Positions 62,401 through 64,000 of a DNA stretch of 64,000 nt are shown in pieces. The DNA is from Schistocephalus solidus (taxonomy: Eukaryota > Platyhelminthes > Cestoda > Diphyllobothriidea > Diphyllobothriidae), in contig WEDG01005251.1 in NCBI GenBank assembly GCA_017591395.1, forward strand, positions 1 to 64,000. The letters run 5' to 3'. Position 1 is the first letter of the stretch, and each line of letters starts with the position of its first letter. The position numbers were made by a program, and so were the translations under genes. A model generated the notes under the pieces. That model was not told the DNA's origin, made no database searches, and saw only the letters and a list, made by a program, of their open reading frames with translations.

Positions 62401-62517
62401 ATGGAAGTGGATCGTCCCAAAGAGGAGCCCGCATCCCAGTTTGTTTGGATCGCTAAGTTTGAGCTGATATGCTCCTACGACCACCTTTCTGAGAATACAC
62501 AACCTTTTATTATTAAG
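5491..62517 (+). CDS. CLSTN: Calsyntenin (cadherin/LNS-type synaptic membrane protein), exons 1-12, 3'-incomplete
   Basis: Spliced model: 5491-5536, 5577-5720, 9226-9418, 32964-33178, 33340-33495, 33939-34163, 36426-36809, 46249-46576, 55033-55198, 57687-57877, 59549-59895, 62156-62517. This totals 2757 nt (919 codons), and all introns are GT-AG with matching phases. Order of domains: signal peptide (1-16), two degenerate cadherin repeats (about 20-250), a LamG/LNS-like domain (about 330-600), and the calsyntenin-specific region (about 600-919). Family landmarks seen include KICGFHAIGKGENFPF, IEAYDCDNPP, CQSKWEG, FTFSFWLRR, EDEQWHHYAISV and LDECIVIPV. Known family role: type I membrane protein of postsynaptic membranes and kinesin-1 vesicle transport, orthologous to human CLSTN1-3, Drosophila Cals and C. 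elegans casy-1. The transmembrane helix and the acidic kinesin-light-chain-binding tail are missing, so the gene continues past the window. The insertion in exon 11 is unusual. The model was built by eye from recalled family patterns, without an alignment program. Confidence 0.9.
5577..5720 (+). CDS. CLSTN: Calsyntenin exon 2: N-terminal part of cadherin repeat 1
   Basis: Starts after TTTTAG with CA, completing a GCA (Ala) codon from exon 1. It encodes QEIGVYFHLEQTTGNAY and then SVQLSPPLRVSVDP, matching the family pattern of a short acidic beta strand, a PPL motif, and a following aspartate. It ends with one base before a GTTAGT donor. The preceding intron is only 40 nt. Confidence 0.75.
5721..9225 (+). 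other. Intron 2 of calsyntenin
   Basis: 3505 bp of AT-rich sequence between a GTTAGT donor and the exon 3 acceptor. The short open frames in it on both strands show no recognisable domain, and no repeat or RNA gene was recognised. Confidence 0.7.
9226..9418 (+). CDS. CLSTN: Calsyntenin exon 3: rest of cadherin repeat 1
   Basis: Bounded by a TTTACTTTAAAAG acceptor and a GTAAGT donor. It encodes KICGFHAIGKGENFPFNV, the hallmark (E/K)ICGF block of calsyntenins, then FVFHIEAYDCDNPP, where the family has an AYDC block. It ends in CG, completed to CGA (Arg) by the first base of exon 4 across a 23.5-kb intron. Confidence 0.92.
9509..9712 (-). repeat. Solo tRNA-derived SINE, degenerate, minus strand
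   Basis: On the minus strand the A box TGGCTCAATGG (9646-9656) is followed by AGAGCGTTGGATTTCGAACC. It then passes straight into the GGCTGGCTATG...AAGCCAGAAATG segment that in array units lies 3' of the B box, so the B-box region is deleted. The hammerhead core is destroyed in this copy. Confidence 0.7.
9731..9900 (+). repeat. SINE 3' segment fragment, plus strand
   Basis: GATGATGACTAATAAGTCAG, then AAATAGTCATTC and TTTGTCGCTTATG, repeats the layout of the hammerhead-containing SINE segment. Its stem II (GACT/AGTC around AATA) has compensatory changes relative to the array (GGCT/AGCC). No tRNA-like head is left. Confidence 0.55.
9905..10100 (+). repeat. Solo tRNA-derived SINE, plus strand
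   Basis: A box TGGCTCAATGG at 9920-9930 and B box GGTTCGAGCC at about 9964-9973 are spaced as in a tRNA promoter. A hammerhead-like segment follows at 10003-10047: GACTGG, CAGATGA (one core change from CTGATGA), GAAA, palindrome TGGCCA, then TCAGTC. The 3' side fades into unique sequence after about 10100. Confidence 0.75.
10101..14479. other. Intron 3 interior, no gene seen
   Basis: Apart from the (GT)n tract at 11076-11135, this is unique-looking sequence with only short, unconvincing open frames. A stretch near 13990-14110 (TTGCGCTAAATTTCAGG, then TTTAACCCTAACG) resembles fragments of the telomere-like repeat elements described further downstream. Confidence 0.6.
11076..11135. repeat. (GT)30 microsatellite
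   Basis: An uninterrupted GT dinucleotide tract of about 60 bp. The Cys-Val and Thr-His frames across it are artefacts. Confidence 0.98.
14480..14720. repeat. Degenerate copy of GC-rich dispersed repeat
   Basis: GGGAGGGAGGAGAAAGTGTG, then GGTAGATGCTACGCAA and CGCGCAAGTTACTTGCGCC parallel the block at 61190-61280 (GGAGGATAGAGTGCGGTAGC, CGCGCAAGTCACCG). The open frames over it are not conserved between copies. Confidence 0.5.
14775..14965 (-). repeat. Solo tRNA-derived SINE, minus strand
   Basis: The minus strand shows an A-box remnant around 14948-14958 and a B-box remnant (GTTCGAGCCTCG complement) near 14905. The hammerhead-like segment at about 14828-14875 is decayed (CTAATGA core, AAAATGGCCGTTCCGGTCTC). 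A typical eroded dispersed copy. Confidence 0.7.
14996..15090 (-). repeat. SINE 3'-part fragment of a second subfamily
   Basis: TCGTTTACGGGACTCACTCG and CCTTGGGACTCACTCCACAG match the 3' portion of the SINE copy at 37035-37230 and, more distantly, the distal half of the array unit. Confidence 0.6.
15091..17794. other. Intron 3 interior, no gene seen
   Basis: No coding frame, RNA gene or clear repeat was recognised. Only short shadow frames are present. Confidence 0.55.
17795..18016. repeat. ATTT/GGTTAT minisatellite with three copies
   Basis: Three partial copies of a module made of (ATTT)n, GTATTTATGGTTATG, GTTATGGTTATT and, in copies 1 and 3, CTCTGTGCCTCCGGAGTAA (17865-17882) or CTCTGTACTTCCGGAGTAA. 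The middle copy lacks the CCGGAG end. An imperfect tandem repeat with module lengths of about 50-90 bp. Confidence 0.85.
18017..20382. other. Intron 3 interior before the array, no gene seen
   Basis: Open frames such as 19135-19563 have no recognisable domains and no plausible splice context. Nothing else was recognised. Confidence 0.5.
20383..20462. repeat. (TA)40 microsatellite at the 3' edge of the SINE array
   Basis: Pure TA repeat directly joined to the array. Each unit carries CACACACTATCATCATATTC on the minus strand. At this edge the sequence instead runs CACACACTATATATA, so the tract starts at the SINE's own CTAT and may be an expanded SINE tail. Confidence 0.97.
20598..20642 (-). 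ncRNA. Hammerhead-ribozyme-like motif, type I (unit 1; repeated in all units)
   Basis: Minus strand, 5' to 3': stem I GACTGG; core CTGATGA; stem II GGCT-AATA-AGCC flanked by C and A; core GAA; A15.1, palindrome TGGCCA, T16.1; T17 as cleavage-site base; stem I partner CCGGTC. Stem I pairs over six positions with one G-U. All conserved core positions (CUGANGA, GAA, A-U, H17) are present. Departure from consensus: the stem II pair next to the core (10.1-11.1) is C-A rather than G-C, which may weaken activity. Stem III is either two pairs closing a GGCC loop or, between two molecules, a self-complementary helix, as known for short-stem-III hammerheads in Penelope-like elements and retrozymes. It lies about 23 nt 3' of the tRNA-like head on the same strand. 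Confidence 0.62.
20665..20731 (-). promoter_or_regulatory. tRNA-like head with Pol III A and B boxes (unit 1; repeated in all units)
   Basis: On the minus strand the A box TGGCTCAATGG (complement at 20715-20725) and B box GGTTCGAATCC (complement at 20672-20682) both match the Pol III internal promoter consensus, with 32 nt between them. A D-arm GCTC/GAGC can pair. The anticodon stem and the outer half of the T stem have mismatches, so it is a tRNA-derived SINE head and not a working tRNA. The same block recurs in every unit. One recurrent variant (G for A in TATTTGAGTCG) lies in the anticodon-loop region. Confidence 0.88.
30519..31650 (+). mobile_element. 5'-truncated Penelope-like element
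   Basis: Begins exactly where the SINE array ends. The reading frame is open from the junction (IERSRQPKQVIRP), so the truncation point lies inside the element's ORF, downstream of its RT domain. The ORF stops at 31439-31441 and the 3' end is unclear. A short TATATATATA near 31637-31646 may mark it. No hammerhead was found in the roughly 200 bases after the stop. Confidence 0.75.
30560..31441 (+). CDS. GIY-YIG endonuclease domain of Penelope-like element (C-terminal ORF part)
   Basis: Landmarks in order: AIPYVENVSEAVARLLQPLG and VAHKPEATIRHLVMRLKAPL (linker conserved in PLEs), VYRVQCGSC (start of domain with a zinc-binding CxxC), NYVGETGKRLQTRMSEH (the YIG strand and catalytic Arg helix), AEHCAASGH (probable zinc ligands), RETLEAWHT (catalytic Glu) and SSINRC. 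From about residue 175 the sequence is a polar, low-complexity tail without a recognised domain. Known role: nicks target DNA for retrotransposition by the element's RT, which is absent here. The frame is open for 293 codons, but without RT it cannot act alone. The listed start is a GTG inside a longer open frame; the real protein start would have been upstream, in lost sequence. Confidence 0.88.
   Translation: MIEPPKVWRAIPYVENVSEAVARLLQPLGIGVAHKPEATIRHLVMRLKAPLSRGETANVVYRVQCGSCEANYVGETGKRLQTRMSEHARAVRRMDQLSLVAEHCAASGHTFSFQDAEILGRGIDQTDRETLEAWHTVPSSINRCTILPAAYQALRVRLNQQNRRQEVTLLAVASNRITSQNTCLSEPRPRTNTFEGITAENANQQDLRPGMNVDAGELSLRTKIDDERLQPDRNGDTGNDSATTDEPCTDRFKRGTRNRHAGPVHQTRAMQTRSMTLAIPTQPPGEARENKNQ
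31651..32963 (+). other. Intron 3, 3' part, no gene seen
   Basis: AT-rich, with short frames lacking recognisable features. A run of TTTTCGATTTTCCGATTTTT near 32604-32630 is a small local repeat. The exon 4 acceptor ends the intron. Confidence 0.6.
32964..33178 (+). CDS. CLSTN: Calsyntenin exon 4: cadherin repeat 2, first part
   Basis: Follows CATTTTTAG. It encodes VLVEVTSQNNEDVKF at the inter-repeat linker, then FFTVTYSPVGSIVGKVTIL and CGYSIRSGDMVPFTIDSQG, a second cadherin repeat. The linker where calcium-binding cadherins have D-x-N-D-N-x-P is strongly degenerate. Donor is GTAGGC, phase 1. Confidence 0.92.
33340..33495 (+). CDS. CLSTN: Calsyntenin exon 5: end of cadherin repeat 2
   Basis: Acceptor CTTTGCAG, donor GTAAGA, phase 1 at both ends. 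It encodes FRFQVQFTDCLARTQMSK, VEVELIQTSCQSKWEG. The C-x-x-x-W-(Q/E)-G block closes the cadherin region in the family. Confidence 0.92.
33496..33938 (+). other. Intron 5 of calsyntenin
   Basis: 443 bp, GTAAGA to CCGCCAG. Nothing else was recognised. Confidence 0.85.
33939..34163 (+). CDS. CLSTN: Calsyntenin exon 6: cysteine-containing linker
   Basis: Acceptor TTCCGCCAG, donor GTAGGT, phase 1. It encodes FSLHTCGEGCVNPTIQAELSL, then CQHDPESLNQQRKLC. The two cysteine groups match the family region between the cadherin repeats and the LNS domain, where ETC...W.I.A.IEL and ...LRKLCG occur. Confidence 0.9.
34164..36425 (+). other. Intron 6 of calsyntenin
   Basis: 2262 bp with a GTAGGT donor and a TACTTCAG acceptor. 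It contains the large inverted repeat at 34847-35266. The minus-strand frames at 35578-36347 have no recognisable domain. Confidence 0.8.
34847..35266. repeat. Large imperfect inverted repeat (184-bp arms, 53-bp spacer)
   Basis: Left arm 34847-35030 and right arm 35084-35266 are reverse complements with few mismatches. Examples are left AAACAGGCGTATACAACAGG against right-arm complement AAACAGGCGTAGACAGCAGG, left GCATAACACAGATAAC against an identical complement, and left CAACGTAAAGAATAATC against an identical complement. It looks like a fold-back/MITE-type element or an inverted duplication. In the intron 6 transcript it could form a long hairpin. Confidence 0.92.
36426..36809 (+). CDS. CLSTN: Calsyntenin exon 7: start of LamG/LNS domain
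   Basis: Acceptor TTGCTACTTCAG, donor GTGGGT, phase 1. The exon gives DTIVNLLPSTN, then an ALRFDASAHTVWRVD strand and SNLFERDFTFSFWLRRRR, the LamG beta strand with the family FT(L/F)SFW motif, and YETVLCSQEDS. The middle is longer and more polar than in vertebrate homologues. Confidence 0.9.
37035..37230 (-). repeat. SINE 3' portion, second subfamily, minus strand
   Basis: It shares CTTGTCTTTATCAGC, the stem II hairpin GGCTAATAAGCCAGAAATGG and GACTGG/CCAGTC stem I halves with the array unit. The core reads ATGATGA in place of CTGATGA, so the ribozyme would be inactive. The distal half (CCTTGGGGCTCACTCTCCAG) differs from the array subfamily. The tRNA-like head is missing. Confidence 0.75.
43400..43960. 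repeat. GC-rich dispersed repeat, copy A
   Basis: It shares ordered blocks with 61050-61720: GACACACCTAGGTGCGGGTT against GACACGCCTAAGTGCAGGTT; GGGGGAGGAGAGAGTGCGAT against GGGGGAGGAGGATAGAGTGC; TGGAGCACACGGAGGACCTC against TGGAGCATGCGGTGGACATC. The open frames on its minus strand are not conserved among copies. Element class unknown. Confidence 0.7.
46249..46576 (+). CDS. CLSTN: Calsyntenin exon 8: central LamG/LNS domain
   Basis: Acceptor CTCTCTGCAG, donor GTGAGT. CC completes GCC with the last base of exon 7. It encodes VCDPNRFLEDEQWHHYAISV, the D-x-x-WHHYA block of LamG-like domains, followed by TLLVDGEEIGTLTEL. The first twenty residues (VIVRALLIAFKNCYLM) align only loosely with the family, so the 5' boundary is slightly less certain than the 3' one. 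Confidence 0.88.
49000..49890. repeat. Diverged tandem duplication, 440-bp period
   Basis: Copy 1 (about 49000-49450) and copy 2 (about 49451-49890) align throughout. AATCAGCTGCTGTAAGTCGC pairs with AATCAGCTGTTCAAAGTCGC exactly 440 bp on. TTGAGAGGCAAGTGG pairs with TTGTGAGGCAGGTG, and ATACCCGCTGTTCGTATATC pairs with ATACCCACTGTTCTTATGTC. The divergence is substantial, so the duplication is old. No coding content was recognised. Confidence 0.8.
53046..53325. mobile_element. MITE-like element with telomere-like interior, copy 1
   Basis: GGCAAATATTCCCTGTCAC near the left corresponds to TAAATATTTCCGTGTCC of the copies at 60 and 63 kb. The middle is a string of variants of CCCTAA/CCTTAAC (for example AATCTTAACCTTATCCCTGC). 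CCTGGAATTTAGC follows, and the right end (complement GGGTAAGTACGAATTAGATG) matches the terminal repeat of the 63-kb copy. The left terminal repeat is eroded. Confidence 0.7.
55033..55198 (+). CDS. CLSTN: Calsyntenin exon 9: end of LamG/LNS domain
   Basis: Acceptor TTCCATTCAG; C completes TTC after exon 8. It encodes ITIGSCLDPSTRRAQQ and NGDLAGVQLLLGQNEDHSV, then CLSQCGETLLL, matching the family (I/L)MIGAC...F.G.LAG......CLY.C.E order. It ends on a complete codon at a GTTAGT donor. The overlapping frame starting at 55071 is a shadow. Confidence 0.88.
56565..56850. mobile_element. MITE-like element with telomere-like interior, copy 2 (reverse orientation)
   Basis: It begins TTGCGCTAAAATCCAGG (complement of the CCTGGAATTTAGCGC block). 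It then runs through GGGTTAAGG and TTAGGG variants (GGGGTAAGGTTTAGAGTTAA, GATAGGGTTAG) and ends with ACGCAAATATT, the complement of the AAATATTTCCGTG block. The terminal repeats are poorly kept. Confidence 0.65.
57065..57650. repeat. GC-rich dispersed repeat, copy B
   Basis: GGCACGCGTTACTCGGGTCT and GGGGATGTGGTGACCCCCTG parallel GGCGGGCGTTACTGGGGCTG and GAGGTATGTGGTGACACGCC of the 61-kb copy. CCATCTCCGGTCGTCCTTAC parallels CCATCTCCGGTCTTCTTTGA. The open frames over it are shadows. Confidence 0.65.
57687..57877 (+). CDS. CLSTN: Calsyntenin exon 10: post-LNS region
   Basis: A (CT)n tract supplies the polypyrimidine stretch before CCCCTAG. It opens at phase 0 with LLNSGGGVLLTSSSITVTTD, then KLEQMVNLLSHIAYVGPNPN and SLERELQLLTTY. 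The family counterpart is the L..EG.D...F...L..VAYMN block. Donor GTAAGC, phase 2. No ATG-initiated frame highlights it. Confidence 0.85.
57878..59548 (+). other. Intron 10 of calsyntenin
   Basis: 1671 bp, GTAAGC to CATACAG, with nothing recognised inside. Confidence 0.8.
59549..59895 (+). CDS. CLSTN: Calsyntenin exon 11: post-LNS region with long Pro/Asp-rich insertion
   Basis: Acceptor TTGGCATACAG; G completes ATG with AT from exon 10. It begins CDGAPRANISVARIPLYLA, then a 60-residue low-complexity stretch rich in Pro, Asp, Glu and Arg, and ends with VNGVHTITADIPVTEPGLPM and FQELKFTLINVNG. The flanks align with the family F.GTNGV.LFPDL.I block. Donor GTAGGT, phase 1. Confidence 0.88.
60085..60455. 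mobile_element. MITE-like element with telomere-like interior, copy 3
   Basis: The left end AAGGATTACTTATATGGCCT and the complement of the right end (GGTAAATATGACTTATATGC) form imperfect terminal inverted repeats. Inside are TAAATATTTCCGTGTCC, then a degenerate array with exact CCTAACCCTAACCCTA near 60250-60267, and CCTGGAATAGAGCGCAA. The order is the same as in the 63-kb copy. Confidence 0.8.
61050..61720. repeat. GC-rich dispersed repeat, copy C
   Basis: The longest copy seen. Two sub-blocks within it (61160-61280 and 61590-61720) each contain a GGAGGAG-rich run, a GCGATAG/GCGGTAG motif, and CGCGCAAGTCACCG or CCTGCAAGTCACCG, so the element may be internally duplicated. Class unknown; no protein domain was recognised. 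Confidence 0.65.
62156..62517 (+). CDS. CLSTN: Calsyntenin exon 12: juxtamembrane extracellular region
   Basis: Acceptor CTACAATTCAG, phase 1 join giving Gly. It encodes LDECIVIPVSARQLNISAGE, LTAGQYASLLHSFRYWP and KFELICSYDHLSENTQPFII, matching the family LD.C.I, Y...LR..RY and F.L.CSE.NGR order just before the transmembrane segment. The proposed donor is AAG|GTGTGT at phase 0. Reading past it gives an unrelated tail and stop at 62596-62598. Confidence 0.88.
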
Positions 62518-62721
62518 GTGTGTGATTATTTATACGACGTCAATATGTCCTACGCATTAGTCTTATCTCGAGAATGTAGACCAAATGCGGTTTTGTAATC
62601 TTTCCTTCGCCTTAAAGCCAATCGCACAAATAACTGTGAGACACGTTTTACAATTATGTCAGTAGTTGATTAGCTTGCCTCCCACCGACCACGCCACACC
62701 CAAAATGAGTAAGAACGCACA

Positions 62722-63159
62722 ATGTCGTTTTTGCGTGTGAAACCTTTTTTTGAAATTCCATATTGCTGCAAAGAGCATGGTTTTAAACCATATTCCATTA
62801 TAAAAGGAAAAACAAAAATACCCCTAACGCCGCCAGTAGAGAAACACACTGTCCTGCTTGCAGCATTTCGGTCTCCTGACAGGCCAGCAATCGTGGAAAG
62901 GGTGGTGGGGGCAGGGGCTCGTTATAAAGCGAAGTCGCTCAGGAGCACCTTAGAGCATTCTCTGGACAAGGTATCTGACAGCCCAAGCTATCCGTTGAAA
63001 CTAATAAGAGACACCGCCAACAGAAGACGAATTGCGCACTTAAGGTCTACTTTCACCGATTCCCATCTTAATATACCGAGAGAATCGCAATCGAGCACTG
63101 ATGAAATGGAGCCCAGAGCATCCAGAGCTCATAAAATTGCGGAGTTAGGAGTGAATTAA
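62722..63159 (+). other. Unrecognised 145-codon open frame
   Basis: A polar, Arg/Ser-rich frame (for example SLRSTLEHSLDKVSDSPSYP, RDTANRRRIAHLRSTFTDSH). No domain, signal peptide or membrane segment was recognised, and it does not resemble any calsyntenin part. It ends about 20 bp before the TIR element. It may be a remnant of an old mobile-element protein, or chance. No function is assigned. Confidence 0.25.
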
Positions 63160-63181
63160 GGACGTAAAACCTCAGGCAGTT

Positions 63182-63544
63182 AGGTAACTGGTAAGGATGC
63201 CTTGTATAGCCACCTAAAAAGGACACGGGAATCGAGCCCGCACCGCTTTAAGGAAAGTTAAATATTTCCGTGTCCTTACGTGCACCCTAACATAAAACTA
63301 GATTGTAACCTTAAGCCCTATCCAAAACTTAAAGCCTTCAATTAACACGAACCCACACCTTAACCTTTAACACAATTCTGAACCAAACCCTAACCTTAAA
63401 CATAACCCCTAACTAGGTTTAAACCCTCACCTTAATCCTTAACCTAATTTGCCGGAATTTGGCGCAAAGCCGAGTGCATTTTGGGTGGTTCCTATTCCCT
63501 TGTCCTTTTTAGGCGGCCATACAAGGCATCTTTACCAAGTAACT
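63182..63544. mobile_element. MITE-like element with telomere-like interior, copy 4 (best preserved)
   Basis: Terminal inverted repeats of about 50 bp: left GGTAAGGATGCCTTGTATAG plus CCACCTAAAAAGGACACGGG, and right-end complement GGTAAAGATGCCTTGTATGG plus CCGCCTAAAAAGGACAAGGG. Between them are TAAATATTTCCGTGTCC, a roughly 180-bp run of CCCTAA/CCTTAA variants, and GCCGGAATTTGGCGCAA. There is no coding capacity, so it would be a non-autonomous DNA-transposon-like element. Confidence 0.88.
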
Positions 63545-64000
63545 GGTGAATCGTGCCACAAAGGAATTCAATAGATACGGCCTGAATGAGCATAACTGGC
63601 AGTTTAATACCAAAGAAATAGGAAAATTGACTTTTATTCGGCTGACTGATGAAATACCTTCTATCAGGAGATTTTTCGACCCCAAAACGGGCGGAAATGG
63701 CTGTGTGTACCTTCTCATGCTCTGTCTGCCTACATTGCGCCTATACCGTGTGATTCATAAGTCTCCATCTGTAAATGTTACATGGGTTGATTTCCCTTGT
63801 TTATATATGTATAAGCATTTAATATGCTGAATTTACTTCACTGTGTAAGTTTCTTTATTTTTTATTTATGTTACGTATTTTAATTTTTATTTTTTTTAAA
63901 TAAGTAAGGTTTAATTATTATGATATGATGGAAATAGTTGGCGGTATTGAATTTTCGATTGCCGGGTGTTTATAGTTAGCCTTGTGATATTGCACCAAAG

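Larger units (their letters stand above)
62518..64000 (+). other. Start of calsyntenin intron 12
   Basis: Follows the proposed AAG|GTGTGT donor. No downstream exon with a transmembrane segment was found before the window ends. A TIR element lies at 63182-63544. Confidence 0.6.

Noticed and set aside
62722..63159. Last exon of calsyntenin
   Set aside because: It has no hydrophobic helix, no acidic kinesin-binding tail and no similarity to the family, and no fitting acceptor was identified.

Overview
The window is repeat-rich metazoan DNA that reads best as a parasitic flatworm, probably one with a large genome such as a diphyllobothriidean tapeworm or a large-genome fluke. That placement is inference. 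It rests on a tRNA-derived SINE carrying a hammerhead-ribozyme fold (known from the schistosome SM-alpha family), a Penelope-like element with a GIY-YIG endonuclease, CR1-like non-LTR retrotransposons, and a gene with one 40-nt intron beside introns of 9-24 kb.

One host gene is supported: a plus-strand calsyntenin (synaptic cadherin/LNS transmembrane protein). Twelve exons can be placed from the start ATG and signal peptide at 5491 to 62517. They give 2757 nt, 919 codons, and every splice phase agrees across all eleven joins. The transmembrane segment and cytoplasmic tail are not visible and must lie beyond the window.

Layout. 1-556: microsatellite. 556-4722: two decayed CR1-like elements, head to head, each ending in a (TAAA)n tail. 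4723-5490: upstream flank. 5491-9418: exons 1-3. 9419-32963: a 23.5-kb intron 3 with scattered SINE copies, a minisatellite, a (TA)40 tract, a 10-kb array of about 33 tandem 305-306-bp SINE units on the minus strand, and a 5'-truncated Penelope-like element abutting the array. 32964-36809: exons 4-7, with a 184-bp-arm palindrome in intron 6. 36810-55032: two large introns around exon 8. 55033-62517: exons 9-12, with introns carrying terminal-inverted-repeat elements whose interiors resemble degenerate telomere repeat, and a GC-rich dispersed repeat family. 62518-64000: start of intron 12.

The most interesting signal is in the SINE array. Every unit carries Pol III A and B boxes and, downstream on the same strand, a 45-nt block with all core positions of a type I hammerhead ribozyme, a 6-bp stem I, a 4-bp stem II and a palindromic stem III. 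The stem II closing pair is non-canonical. The array lies antisense to calsyntenin, and its 5' edge, at the tRNA-like head, is fused directly to the Penelope-like fragment.
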